DNA of 64,000 nt from Acidiferrobacteraceae bacterium (GTDB lineage Bacteria > Pseudomonadota > Gammaproteobacteria > Arenicellales > UBA868): positions 44,895 to 108,894 of the forward strand of contig PBJL01000017.1 in the NCBI GenBank assembly GCA_002721105.1, in the 5' to 3' direction. Under the pieces are notes generated by a model. It was given only the letters and a program-made list of their open reading frames with translations. It was not told the origin of the DNA and ran no database searches. Each line of letters opens with the position of its first letter. Position 1 is the stretch's first letter. The translations under genes and the position numbers were made by a program. This document shows, one piece after another, positions 39,972-48,657 of the stretch.

Positions 39972-40061
39972 GGTGGGGTGGCAGAGTGGTTGAATGCACT
40001 GGTCTTGAAAACCAGCAAGGGTTTGCGCCCTTCGAGAGTTCGAATCTCTCCCCCACCGCCA
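39972..40061 (+). tRNA. tRNA-Ser (anticodon UGA)
   Basis: A 90-base class II tRNA with acceptor stem GGTGGGG/CCCCACC, discriminator G and encoded CCA. The anticodon stem CTGGT/ACCAG encloses loop CTTGAAA, with anticodon TGA, reading UCN serine codons. A long variable arm (GCAAGGGTTTGCGCCCTTC) precedes the T-arm GAGAG-TTCGAAT-CTCTC. All stems pair. No integrase or duplicated tRNA end is seen downstream. Confidence 0.97.
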
Positions 40062-40152
40062 AATCTTATTTCAATAGATTACTCCAAATGCGGAATGAGA
40101 AATACTTATATGAGTTGATAGCCCACTCCACCAACTCCACATCATCAGAGAA

Positions 40153-40974
40153 TCATGGTATGTAATATTGGTTCTTGCTTATGTCAATAATTTGCTCTTC
40201 GAGCAATTTAATAAGATGTGCGCTGAGAGACCATTTCGCAAAGGGATGCAAGGAAGATTCAACATCATCGTATACCAGTGACACCAGTGAATCTACATTG
40301 CCTTTTCCAAGTGATTTCAAGCAATTAAGTATTTTATTTTCACGGTTTAGACGATGATTGATTATCCAGTCGATTGTTTTCTTTGGAGTATTGATAATGC
40401 TTCCATGTCCAGGAGCAATATTTGATATGTCAAAACACTTTAGTTTCTCTAGCGAGCTTAAATAGTGACGCATATTTCCATCAGGAGGTCTAATGACAAC
40501 CGTGGATCCTTGCATTATATGATCTCCTGAGAATAGTAAATTATCCTCCTCGAGCAACAAACAAATGTGGTTTGCAGCATGGCCCGGAGTGTGGATTACT
40601 CTGAGTATAAATTTGGATGTTTCAAAAACTTGCCCATCTTCAAGGTGATAGGTTGGGTTAAATGATCTATCCTGATAAGGTTGTTCTGATTTTATCCCAT
40701 AGATGGGTATTCCCAGTCTATCATTATATAATTTTGCCCCTGGAGAATGATCTAAGTGGGTATGAGTTACGATTACAGCTTTAATAGTTTTTGCGGCACC
40801 GATGATCGTATCGTAATGAGTTTCCAAAGCAGGGCCAGGATCAATAACTACTACTTCATCATCGCCTAAAAGATAAGTATTAGTGCCTGGTCCCGTGAAG
40901 ACTCCGGGATTGTTTGCGGTAATTCTACGAGTCCGTTTAGATATATGTTGTATGAGCCCGGTCTTAAGTTCCAT
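40153..40974 (-). CDS. MBL-fold metallo-hydrolase (LACTB2-like)
   Basis: A 273-residue metallo-beta-lactamase-fold hydrolase. Ligand motifs are HTHLDH (His71, His73, Asp75, His76), HTPGHAANH, FSGDHIMQGS and APGHGSII, so both metal sites look intact. The layout, with a C-terminal helical winged-helix-like segment, resembles the LACTB2/glyoxalase II-like group, whose substrates include thioesters and RNA; the substrate here is unknown. It lies 45 bases downstream of a Nudix hydrolase gene on the same strand, so the two are probably an operon. Confidence 0.8.
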   Translation of the reverse strand: MELKTGLIQHISKRTRRITANNPGVFTGPGTNTYLLGDDEVVVIDPGPALETHYDTIIGAAKTIKAVIVTHTHLDHSPGAKLYNDRLGIPIYGIKSEQPYQDRSFNPTYHLEDGQVFETSKFILRVIHTPGHAANHICLLLEEDNLLFSGDHIMQGSTVVIRPPDGNMRHYLSSLEKLKCFDISNIAPGHGSIINTPKKTIDWIINHRLNRENKILNCLKSLGKGNVDSLVSLVYDDVESSLHPFAKWSLSAHLIKLLEEQIIDISKNQYYIP

Positions 40975-41019
40975 TTTAAAAAGTCCTATGTATGCTATTT
41001 CAATAGTCTCATTAAGTTT

Positions 41020-41766
41020 TTAAGATAAATTCAAGCATTGTGATTCAAAGGTTTTGATTTTTTTCGAAAGAATTGTAGATTTACTATTTATTAGTTCCTC
41101 TATTGATTTGTAGCCACATATTGCTTGTAAGCTCTTAATCGTAGGGGTGTACATCTTAAAAGCGCCATTAAAGTGCTTATCAAGAGCTGATTCAGGTTTT
41201 ATCCATAAGCTGTTTAAAATCTCTGATCTATGTGCACAAATATTTTGGCCGACTGGCATAGGGGCGATGAAAAATCTCGTGGAGTACCGTCGTTTAGCGC
41301 ACTCTGGGGTAACCCAATTGCCAAGATAGGTTAATTCGTTTATCGCAGGCAAAATACCTTCATTCAAACAGATTATTGATAGCGTAGTATTTTTTTGGTT
41401 TAAATTCTCTTGGTATGCAAGCACGCCCGGCATCTGGTCATGATCGACATATTCAGGCGTAGCGTGATTAATTTTGGTCGCTAGAAGAACACCAGTTTCT
41501 TCGAAACATTCACGAATGCAGCCGATAAAATAAGGTAATACAAATTTATTTAATTTTGTGATGTCATAGGGTACTTGATCTGCTAAGTGGCATGATAAAT
41601 GGTGAAAATTAGGAGAATAATCCTCCTCGCAAATTAATCCGCCAGGGAAAGCATATGCGCCACCAAAGCTCATTGTATATTGACGTTGTATAAGGAAGAC
41701 TTCTATCCCGCTATGCGTAGCGACGTTTCTTACTAGAAGTACGGTTGATGATGAGAGTGGTTTCAA
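41020..41766 (-). CDS. Nudix hydrolase with a split Nudix box (NUDT19-like)
   Basis: A 248-residue Nudix protein. The Nudix box is divided: GGLICEED (42-49) and RECFEETGVLL (85-95) are separated by about 37 residues, where the normal box has seven, so an insertion of about 30 residues is present. Insertion within the Nudix box is known in the NUDT19/RP2p group of CoA diphosphatases. All catalytic glutamates of the second half (Glu86, Glu89, Glu90) are present. A CoA- or acyl-CoA-related substrate is a family-based guess. It precedes the MBL-fold gene on the minus strand. Confidence 0.78.
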   Translation of the reverse strand: MKPLSSSTVLLVRNVATHSGIEVFLIQRQYTMSFGGAYAFPGGLICEEDYSPNFHHLSCHLADQVPYDITKLNKFVLPYFIGCIRECFEETGVLLATKINHATPEYVDHDQMPGVLAYQENLNQKNTTLSIICLNEGILPAINELTYLGNWVTPECAKRRYSTRFFIAPMPVGQNICAHRSEILNSLWIKPESALDKHFNGAFKMYTPTIKSLQAICGYKSIEELINSKSTILSKKIKTFESQCLNLS

Positions 41767-42033
41767 GTCAAGTTTAACGCTTAATTAAGCAAGGATTATT
41801 GTGATAGTGTACTTATATAAAAAATATCTTTAAAGACAGTATAACCAAGAAAACCTTGCCTGATAATTCTTTGCTAATTTAGATGACATGTTTCTTTCAA
41901 ACGTTTGGTTTAGACAGGGCTAAAGAACTATAATTTTGTTTCTGAGATAAGTTATCAAAGAAAAGGCCGTTGAGTATTAATATTAAATATTTCGATTGGC
42001 AGTTGGTAATAGCATATATAAGGAGTGCTAATT

Positions 42034-43242
42034 ATGCCGAGTAAATTTGACTCTAATTTTGTGATAGATAGGTCTCTTGAAACAGCTATTGACTATATAA
42101 GAAATGTCCCTAGTCAAATTGACGATTTACCTTTGGAATTTCCGGAATTGGGTATAGGTCAATCTGAAACGTTAGCACTTCTTGCACCATATATTTTAGG
42201 CAAATCAGCCCGTTTAGGGGGGCCTGAATCATTTGCACACATGGATCCTCCGACACCCACTATTGCCTGGGCGATCACAATGTGGAACGCTTGTCTTAAC
42301 CAAAATCTATTGCACCCTCAAACCGCGCCTTTCGCTAGATCAGCCGAGAAGCGACTTTTTGATTGGCTTTGTCCATTATATGGAATGGAGGGGGGACATA
42401 TGTGTTCCGGCTCAACATTGGCTAATTTAACAGCCTTATGGACGGCACGTGAATCGCAAGGTGTCAAGAAAATTATAGCGTCTAATGCATCCCATATAAG
42501 TATAAGAAAAGCAGCGAATATTTTAGGATTACACTACTTAGAATTGCCGACCAAAAAAACAGGAGAGTTAGAATTGTCGACGCTCGGAAGAATATCTGAT
42601 GCATGCCTGGTTCTTAATTGTGGAACAACGTCTACAGGTGAGATTGATTCTTTCGATATAGCAGGGCAAGCAAAATGGACTCATGTTGACGCAGCATGGG
42701 GTGGGCCGCTTAGATTAAGTGATAACCATGCTCACAAATTAGAAGGTATAGAAAACGCCGATTCAATAGCAATATCAGCACATAAGCTTTTAATGCAACC
42801 AAAAGATTCGGCGTTGGTGATGTTTCGTGACATCGTTGGTGCTAACGAGAATATTAGTTTCAACAGTGGTTATTTAATCGACCCTAACATAGGAATTCAA
42901 GGTTCAAGGGGTGCGGCCGCAACTGTTTTGCTTGGAACACTTATCTTATTCGGTAAAACTGGTTTTAAAGAGCTCATAGATCATTTGATGGGGCTGGCAG
43001 ATTCTTTAGCAAAAAGACTAAATTCATTGGAGGCTATCGAGGTATTAACCTTACCAAAAACTGGTATTGTCGTATTTCGGCCCACAAACAAAGATATTGA
43101 TGAAATTAGCAATCAACTATATAACGGAATAATTTCAACCTGCGCAATACAAGGCGATAAATGGTTTCGGGCTGTGGCCGCAAACCCATTTGCGGATATC
43201 GACCTTATTTCAGAGAAAATAGAAAAATTAATAGTATCCTAG
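42034..43242 (+). CDS. group II pyridoxal-dependent decarboxylase family protein
   Basis: A fold-type I PLP enzyme of 402 residues; ATG 42034 has AAGGAG eight bases upstream. It resembles group II decarboxylases (glutamate, aromatic, aspartate): the ring-binding Asp219 in HVDAAWGGP and the Schiff-base lysine Lys251 in SAHKLLMQPKDS. MCSGSTLANLTALWTARE is typical of the cofactor phosphate region. It is shorter than GAD or aromatic decarboxylases (about 470-510). The substrate cannot be read from the sequence. It stands alone on the plus strand after a 267-base gap with no clear features. Confidence 0.75.
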   Translation: MPSKFDSNFVIDRSLETAIDYIRNVPSQIDDLPLEFPELGIGQSETLALLAPYILGKSARLGGPESFAHMDPPTPTIAWAITMWNACLNQNLLHPQTAPFARSAEKRLFDWLCPLYGMEGGHMCSGSTLANLTALWTARESQGVKKIIASNASHISIRKAANILGLHYLELPTKKTGELELSTLGRISDACLVLNCGTTSTGEIDSFDIAGQAKWTHVDAAWGGPLRLSDNHAHKLEGIENADSIAISAHKLLMQPKDSALVMFRDIVGANENISFNSGYLIDPNIGIQGSRGAAATVLLGTLILFGKTGFKELIDHLMGLADSLAKRLNSLEAIEVLTLPKTGIVVFRPTNKDIDEISNQLYNGIISTCAIQGDKWFRAVAANPFADIDLISEKIEKLIVS

Positions 43243-43273
43243 AGGCCAATCGCTATTTAGTTAGTTAAAATCA

Positions 43274-44065
43274 TTAGTCAACTTCTGAGAGAAACTTAAC
43301 TAATTGATCGTTGAATATTTGCGCTCCTTCGATATTAGACAAGTGTAGGGCATTTTTTATCACGACTAGGCGCGCATTGGTAATTTCATTTTTCATGAGC
43401 TCATGCCCAGCAACAGGAGTGCCTGGATCATGCTCTCCCACAATTAACAACGTGGGTAACCGTATCTCAGATAGTCGATCGAGCAGATTTAATTTCATAA
43501 TTGCAGCCGAACAGCCGTTATATCCTTCAATACTAGTTGACTCAATCATGCCCCTGACCTCGGCAACTGTAGATGGTTGTTCATGTTGGAATTCGGACGA
43601 AAACCATCGATCAAGTGTGTCATCAGCAATCCCATTCATTCCTTCAGTTTTGGCAGTAGCAATTCGCTTTTCCCACATCTCTAGCGCACTCGTCGGTGTT
43701 TTGCTTGTTGTATCGCACAATGTTAAAGAGTGGAATCGATTTGGATCCATAAGGGCTGCAGTTTGCCCAATCATTCCCCCGAGTGACAATCCAACAAAAT
43801 GTGCAGAATCAATTTTCAATTTATCTAATAAACCAAACAGGTCATTCGCAAGTAATTCCAGCGTATAATTGCCCTCCGAGGAATCAGTTTTTCCATGCCC
43901 TCTTGTGTCATAGCGTAATATGCGGTAGTTTGCTTTTAAAGGTTCAATTTGAGAGTTCCACATGTATAAATTTGCTGCCAGAGAATGACTAAATATGATA
44001 ACGGGGGTGCCGGCTCGTCCTGCCAGTTCATAATTAACATCAATATCGCTCACTCGAATTTTCAT
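43274..44065 (-). CDS. alpha/beta hydrolase, 3-oxoadipate enol-lactonase-like
   Basis: A 263-residue alpha/beta hydrolase with a complete triad: Ser94 in the nucleophile elbow GLSLGG, Asp213 in VGEHDPGTP and His241 in NALHLSN. The oxyanion region is SHSLA and DTRGHGKTD is present. Overall it looks like PcaD/RutD-type hydrolases. No other beta-ketoadipate gene is nearby, so PcaD activity is not supported by context. It is convergent with the decarboxylase gene and 109 bases upstream of (on the same strand as) the secreted protein gene. Confidence 0.75.
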   Translation of the reverse strand: MKIRVSDIDVNYELAGRAGTPVIIFSHSLAANLYMWNSQIEPLKANYRILRYDTRGHGKTDSSEGNYTLELLANDLFGLLDKLKIDSAHFVGLSLGGMIGQTAALMDPNRFHSLTLCDTTSKTPTSALEMWEKRIATAKTEGMNGIADDTLDRWFSSEFQHEQPSTVAEVRGMIESTSIEGYNGCSAAIMKLNLLDRLSEIRLPTLLIVGEHDPGTPVAGHELMKNEITNARLVVIKNALHLSNIEGAQIFNDQLVKFLSEVD

Positions 44066-44174
44066 AAAAGAATCAGGCCTTATACTCTTGATTTATTGGT
44101 ATTCAGCGTTGCAACTTATTTCATAACACAATTTAATTACTTTAACTAGCATTGTAATTCTTCCATCGGTATAT

Positions 44175-44765
44175 TTAGCTAGCACAGTTCGAATTATCCC
44201 AAAATATTCTATTGATTTTTGGTAGGTCGCGTAGCATACGCGCCATTACTCCTATTGGAAAAGATTCAATATGACCTACAGCTAACACATAATTACCGAT
44301 ATTGCTCTCGTTTTGAATGCGTATGTAATAAGTACCGGTTGGATAAGTTTTAGTGCTCCTGAAGTTTTGACCTAGTTCAGGGCCTACCCAGTACCATTTT
44401 CTACCAAATTCCTCAAACCATGGCCACCACTCGAAATTATCCCCGGTCGCTGTCTCCAATATTTGAAAGTTAGAGTCAAGAACATCAAGTGAGAATGTTC
44501 TTCCCACCGAGGCACAGGAATCTAATTTAGGCTTAGTTAAACCTGCATAAAAATCAAATTCTTTATCACTTATGATGCGATAAATATGCGGTTCCCCAAC
44601 TAGGCGAGAGTATATTGCCTTGGAAATCTCTGGTTTCTCAATCTCGTATGGCATTTCGCGACTATGCACATCATTTATTGCCAAGATAGGTTGATGAGAA
44701 TATGCAGAGTTCGATATAAAAAAAAATACGGAAGCAAGCAATGAAAAAAATATTTTCTTAGTCAT
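44175..44765 (-). CDS. secreted protein of unknown function
   Basis: A 196-residue protein from ATG 44765 (an ATG two codons upstream is also possible). Residues about 1-24 form a signal peptide ending SNSAYS. The mature part is rich in aromatic residues, with FEWWPWFEEFGRKWYWVGPELG in its middle (residues about 112-133, shown here only as WWPWFEEFGRKWYW) and GTYYIRIQNES, a beta-strand pattern like prepeptidase-C/bacterial lectin-type sandwich domains. One cysteine near residue 84 and one at the end could pair. No family is recognised with confidence. It has no obvious operon partner other than the hydrolase gene at 43274. Confidence 0.6.
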   Translation of the reverse strand: MTKKIFFSLLASVFFFISNSAYSHQPILAINDVHSREMPYEIEKPEISKAIYSRLVGEPHIYRIISDKEFDFYAGLTKPKLDSCASVGRTFSLDVLDSNFQILETATGDNFEWWPWFEEFGRKWYWVGPELGQNFRSTKTYPTGTYYIRIQNESNIGNYVLAVGHIESFPIGVMARMLRDLPKINRIFWDNSNCAS

Positions 44766-44947
44766 GATCATATTATATTAGGTAAAATATAAAATCTATG
44801 TGAACATTTCTACGAAATTATTCCTAAAATTCATCAATAAAATAAATACGGGTCAAAGAAATTGAATATATGTGCGCACTTAGATTATTTAAAGACTATT
44901 GTATCTTAATGATACTTTCTCATAAGTGGTAATTTCGGGAGAGCGTA

Positions 44948-46183
44948 ATGGCCCATTCTAGCATTGTTGTTTTAGGCGGCGGTCAGGCAGCTGCCAACGC
45001 CATTAAGGGAATTCGCAGTATAGACGCCAAATCACCTGTAAGTTTGGTGTCAGAAGAGAATTATTTACCCTATGAGCGTCCACCTCTATCAAAAAAATAT
45101 ATTCTTGGAACAAAAACTCTGGATTCCTGTGAATTTTTCCCCTCAGACTTTTATAGTGGAAACGATGTGGCTTTATTTTTAGGCTCCAAAGTTACAAATG
45201 TTGACCTTGCTACCCACCGCCTTGAGTTTGAGGATAGAGCTTCTTTGCCTTTTGATAAGTTGGTGATTGCAACCGGTAGTAAGAATCGTAGGCTTCAAAT
45301 TCGTGACCTGCCGGATGATGCAGTTCTTTATTTGAGAAATAGGGATGATGCTGAAAGGATTGTTGAAAAAGCGAAAGCTAGTAGACACATTGTAATTATT
45401 GGTGGTGGATTTATCGGTTTGGAGCTAGCTGCTTCTCTGACATCGATCCAGAAACATATCACAGTAATTGAAGCTAGTAACCGCTTGATGAGTCGATCTA
45501 TTCCAACGGAGATTTCGTCACTCATCGGACAAAAGCATGAAGAAAGAGGTGTGGAGTTCCGTCTTGACACAAAGGTGGTATCGGGAGCCGTCGATAATTC
45601 TAGGTATTCACTGGAATTAAGCGATGGCAGCCAACTGTCATGCGATATGGTGATTGGGGGAGTTGGCGTAGAACCAAACTTAGACGCCATGGATAATAAG
45701 CTAATTGAAAAAGAAAATGGAATAAGAACAGACGAGTACGGAAAAACCTCAGTTGAGGGTGTGTATGCAGCAGGAGACGTAGCAAACTTTTGGCACCCAC
45801 TTTACGAATCCTTTATTCGATTAGAGTCTTTTAAGCATGCCCAGAATCATGGCATTAATTCAGGAAAGAATGCTGTGGGAGCGAATTTAATATATGATGA
45901 TGTCCCATGGATGTGGTCAGATCAATATGATTTGAATATTCAACTTTCAGGAATTGTTAGCAATTATGATGAGTGTGTTAGTCGTGGTGATTCTCTCGTT
46001 GATGGATTGATTTATTTTTATTTGAAAAAAGGTACCATCAAGGGAGCATGCGGAGTATCTGTTGGGCCTAAAATAGGACGAGTTATCAGGGCTTCTGGTA
46101 TGCTATCAGCCTCCAAAATAGTGGTTGACATTGATATACTAAAAAATCCCAAGTCAAATCTAAAAGAACTTTTTCCTAACTAG
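44948..46183 (+). CDS. FAD-dependent ferredoxin/rubredoxin reductase-like oxidoreductase
   Basis: A 411-residue flavoprotein of the ferredoxin-reductase type found with Rieske oxygenases and P450 systems. Motifs are the FAD-binding VVLGGGQAAANAI, YERPPLSKKYI, ATGSKNR, the NAD-binding IIGGGFIGLELAASL, VYAAGDVANF, and a C-terminal reductase domain (PWMWSDQYDLNIQLSG). The length is normal. No ferredoxin, oxygenase or P450 partner is in the window, so its electron acceptor is unknown. GGGAG lies six bases upstream of ATG 44948. It converges on the minus-strand CitE-like gene. Confidence 0.85.
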   Translation: MAHSSIVVLGGGQAAANAIKGIRSIDAKSPVSLVSEENYLPYERPPLSKKYILGTKTLDSCEFFPSDFYSGNDVALFLGSKVTNVDLATHRLEFEDRASLPFDKLVIATGSKNRRLQIRDLPDDAVLYLRNRDDAERIVEKAKASRHIVIIGGGFIGLELAASLTSIQKHITVIEASNRLMSRSIPTEISSLIGQKHEERGVEFRLDTKVVSGAVDNSRYSLELSDGSQLSCDMVIGGVGVEPNLDAMDNKLIEKENGIRTDEYGKTSVEGVYAAGDVANFWHPLYESFIRLESFKHAQNHGINSGKNAVGANLIYDDVPWMWSDQYDLNIQLSGIVSNYDECVSRGDSLVDGLIYFYLKKGTIKGACGVSVGPKIGRVIRASGMLSASKIVVDIDILKNPKSNLKELFPN

Positions 46184-46215
46184 ATTCCGAGAAATTTTCC
46201 ACAAACGAATTTATG

Positions 46216-47073
46216 CTAGCTCTTCATTTTGTTTGAGATGGATAGAATGCGCTGCATGTCTCTTATAACGGGCTTTTCGATGAGCTTGCCATTTATCACA
46301 GTGAGACCGCCATTTACAGCTTGATAGGCCTTTAACACTTTTTCAGCATTAGCAACTTCAGCATCTGAAGGCGTAAAAATATCATTTATAGTTGGAATTT
46401 GGCTCGGATGTATGGCTCCTTTGCCAACATAACCCAAGTTTTTTGCCAGAGTTGCCTCTTTTTTCAGTTCGTCCTGGCTATTCAGATCCATAAATGGAAC
46501 ATCAATTACGTCAAGTCCTTTACTTGCTGCGGCATGAACAACTCGAGAACGCGCATAAATTAGTGGCTCCCATGAGCTGTGACACCGCAGCTCGGCAGCC
46601 ATGTCTATGCCACCGAAGAAAAGAGCATCAATTCGGTTACTAGCATGGGCGATATCGTAAGCTCTTTCAAGCCCTTGATTAGTTTCAATAATCACATGAA
46701 GTCGTATGTCCTTTTTATTTTCAGTCAATAAATCGTCTAATAGGCAAATTTCTTCAGGCGTTTTTACTTTAGGCACCATAATTGAGGGCGGCGGCTTTGC
46801 GGTGGCAAGGATAGCTTGTATATCAAATAAACCTTCCTTAGATTGAAGGCTGTTAATTCGAATGACATACTCGATGGCATCACTCATGGATTGATCATTA
46901 AACAAGGCTAGAGCATTTTCTCTAGCGAAATCTTTTTCTTGGAGCGGAATCGCATCTTCTAACTCAACACAAACAATATCTGCTCCTGAATTACATGCTT
47001 TTTGGAATAGCTCTATTCGGTTTCCAGGGCAAAAGATAAAACTTCTACGAGATCTTATTGAGCGTGAATTCAT
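46216..47073 (-). CDS. CitE-like HpcH/HpaI family CoA-ester lyase
   Basis: A 285-residue TIM-barrel lyase of the CitE/Mcl/Ccl group, which cleaves or forms malyl-CoA-type and citramalyl-CoA-type thioesters. Motifs are RSFIFCPGN, VELEDAIP, IRINSLQSKEG, IMVPKVKTPEEI, VIIETNQGLE, FFGGIDMAAEL and GAIHPSQIPTIND; the metal-binding Glu and Asp residues are present. It is the last gene of a four-gene minus-strand unit with the DmdA-like demethylase, 23 bases downstream of it. The CoA ester it acts on cannot be determined. Confidence 0.82.
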   Translation of the reverse strand: MNSRSIRSRRSFIFCPGNRIELFQKACNSGADIVCVELEDAIPLQEKDFARENALALFNDQSMSDAIEYVIRINSLQSKEGLFDIQAILATAKPPPSIMVPKVKTPEEICLLDDLLTENKKDIRLHVIIETNQGLERAYDIAHASNRIDALFFGGIDMAAELRCHSSWEPLIYARSRVVHAAASKGLDVIDVPFMDLNSQDELKKEATLAKNLGYVGKGAIHPSQIPTINDIFTPSDAEVANAEKVLKAYQAVNGGLTVINGKLIEKPVIRDMQRILSISNKMKS

Positions 47074-47096
47074 ATGAATGAAAAAGAATATATTGA

Positions 47097-48197
47097 TTAG
47101 ATCCAGAATTGTTGTTGGACCGTGGAATTATATATTTTATCTTTGGTTTCTAATCTTAGCTGGGTTCCAGTATTCCAATGGCTTTCATTGATCATACCAA
47201 TAGCTACGTTGATTTCGAAATCGGGTGACCAAGCAACTGAAGATATCACTCCAGCATTGTTACCATCACTATCTTTTAGTAAAAGATAGGTATCGGTTCC
47301 AGAAATTTGTGGGCCATCGATTGCCACGGGCCTAATTTGGCGCTCAGGATGTTGTTTCAATCTCAATGCTTTTAAACCAAGACATTGTTTATTATGATCA
47401 AGGTTAAAACACCATCCAAGCCCGGCCTCAAACGGAGTATGGGTTCTATTCATATCTGTGCCGTAGGATAACAGACCAGCTTCTATGCGTTCGATTGGAT
47501 TAGGGCAACCAGCTCGGACATCGAGGTCTCTACCGGCTTCGAAAAGTATATCCCATAGAGTTTCTGCGTTATGCGTGCCATCTAGATAAATTTCATAGCC
47601 ATCTTGATGGGACCAACCAGTTCTACAAATTATCATTTGTTGGTCATTGAATTCTATTATTTTATACCTAAAATATTTAATGTCTGAGATATTTTTGCCA
47701 AAAACTTTTTCGATTAAATTTTTTGATTTAGGTCCTTGGATAGCAAGAGGATAAACGTTGGGTTCAAATACCTTTACATCTAAACCAAATCCGTATGCCA
47801 AACCTTTAAAATAGTAGAGCATATCGCTATCCGCTATAGAAACCCAGTATCGTTCATCACTCAGTTTAATAACAATCGGATCATTCAGCATATACCCGGC
47901 GTCATCAACGATGGGTATATAGCAACATTGATCTTTATTCATTCGCGATAGGTCACGAGGTGTAGTGAGTTGCAGTAAATGAAGGGCATCCTGGCCTATA
48001 ATTTCAACCTGACGCTGACACGATACATCCCATAGTTGGACCGCCTTCTTGAGATGTGAGTAATCTTTTTCTATAGATTCAAAGTAGGAGGGAAGGAGCA
48101 TATGATTGTACACTGTATACGCTTTCACCCCGTTAGCCTCTACTTTTTTTGTGAACGGGGTATTTCGAATTCGAATAGAGGGTGTTAAGTATCGCAT
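47097..48197 (-). CDS. dmdA: DmdA-like dimethylsulfoniopropionate demethylase (aminomethyltransferase fold)
   Basis: A 366-residue GcvT-fold, tetrahydrofolate-dependent methyltransferase. It resembles Pelagibacter DmdA closely in recalled sequence: TPFTKKVEANGVKAYTVYNH, MLLPSYFESIEKDYSHLK, QLWDVSCQRQVEI, SIADSDMLYYFKGLA, PLAIQGPKSKNLIEKVFGK, AGCPNPIERIEAGLLSYG. DmdA moves a methyl group from DMSP to tetrahydrofolate, leaving methylmercaptopropionate. The length matches DmdA (about 369). It differs from glycine-cleavage GcvT, which would sit with gcvH and gcvP. The later pathway genes dmdB, dmdC and dmdD are not in the window. The methyl donor could be another onium or methylamine compound. 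It lies between an EthD-like gene and a CitE-like lyase gene. Confidence 0.7.
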   Translation of the reverse strand: MRYLTPSIRIRNTPFTKKVEANGVKAYTVYNHMLLPSYFESIEKDYSHLKKAVQLWDVSCQRQVEIIGQDALHLLQLTTPRDLSRMNKDQCCYIPIVDDAGYMLNDPIVIKLSDERYWVSIADSDMLYYFKGLAYGFGLDVKVFEPNVYPLAIQGPKSKNLIEKVFGKNISDIKYFRYKIIEFNDQQMIICRTGWSHQDGYEIYLDGTHNAETLWDILFEAGRDLDVRAGCPNPIERIEAGLLSYGTDMNRTHTPFEAGLGWCFNLDHNKQCLGLKALRLKQHPERQIRPVAIDGPQISGTDTYLLLKDSDGNNAGVISSVAWSPDFEINVAIGMINESHWNTGTQLRLETKDKIYNSTVQQQFWI

Positions 48198-48263
48198 GGA
48201 TTTTTTCTTAGGTTAGTCCGAGCTATCAAAGAGGAGAGTTCTCATTTATTTTGCCTCATCTTG

Positions 48264-48584
48264 TTATATTTCTGGGATGAGTACTTCGCCTATTAGAAAT
48301 TGAGGATCAGTCAATAGTTTAAGATTTTCCTCAAGTTTTTTTTGTACCCCAGGCTCGTAGAAACCTTTTTTAAAACTTTCCACATCTGCCCAATCAACAG
48401 TTGTCATAAAACGGTACGGAGAATCTCGATTCGCAGGCCAAGCAGAATTAATCTTGGTGAAAGTTGTAGCAATGACGCCAAACATATTACTATTAGAAGC
48501 CTGATGTTCAGTCATTCGCCATTTTAAAAAGTCGGCTTCATCGACCTCTGGCTTGAGCTTGTACAAAACGGTTAGTCTAATCAT
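48264..48584 (-). CDS. EthD-like dimeric alpha/beta barrel protein
   Basis: A 106-residue protein from ATG 48584, with AGAGG six bases upstream; a longer in-frame reading to 48668 has no ribosome-binding site. It begins MIRLTVLYKLKPEVDEADFLKW and contains RFMTTVDWADVESFKKGF, the ferredoxin-like pattern of EthD-type proteins. EthD is needed with a P450 system for ether breakdown in Rhodococcus, but the fold also serves small isomerases and monooxygenases, and the role here is unknown. It lies between the MDR reductase and the DmdA-like gene on the same strand. Confidence 0.7.
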   Translation of the reverse strand: MIRLTVLYKLKPEVDEADFLKWRMTEHQASNSNMFGVIATTFTKINSAWPANRDSPYRFMTTVDWADVESFKKGFYEPGVQKKLEENLKLLTDPQFLIGEVLIPEI

Positions 48585-48657
48585 CGTAACCTCTGTTAAA
48601 AATAAGAAATGAATGGAAGTATTGGATAAGTTTTGATAGTGCTTGATGCAGTCTGCC

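Noticed and set aside
39972..40061. tRNA-Ser as an integration site for a genomic island covering 40-64 kb
   Set aside because: No integrase, no repeat of the tRNA 3' end and no mobile-element genes are visible downstream within the window.
43311..43868. 185-codon frame antisense to the alpha/beta hydrolase
   Set aside because: The opposite strand has an intact catalytic triad, and this frame is serine-rich chance sequence with no start signal.
43274..44065. PcaD of the beta-ketoadipate pathway
   Set aside because: The family resemblance is only general and no other gene of that pathway is near.
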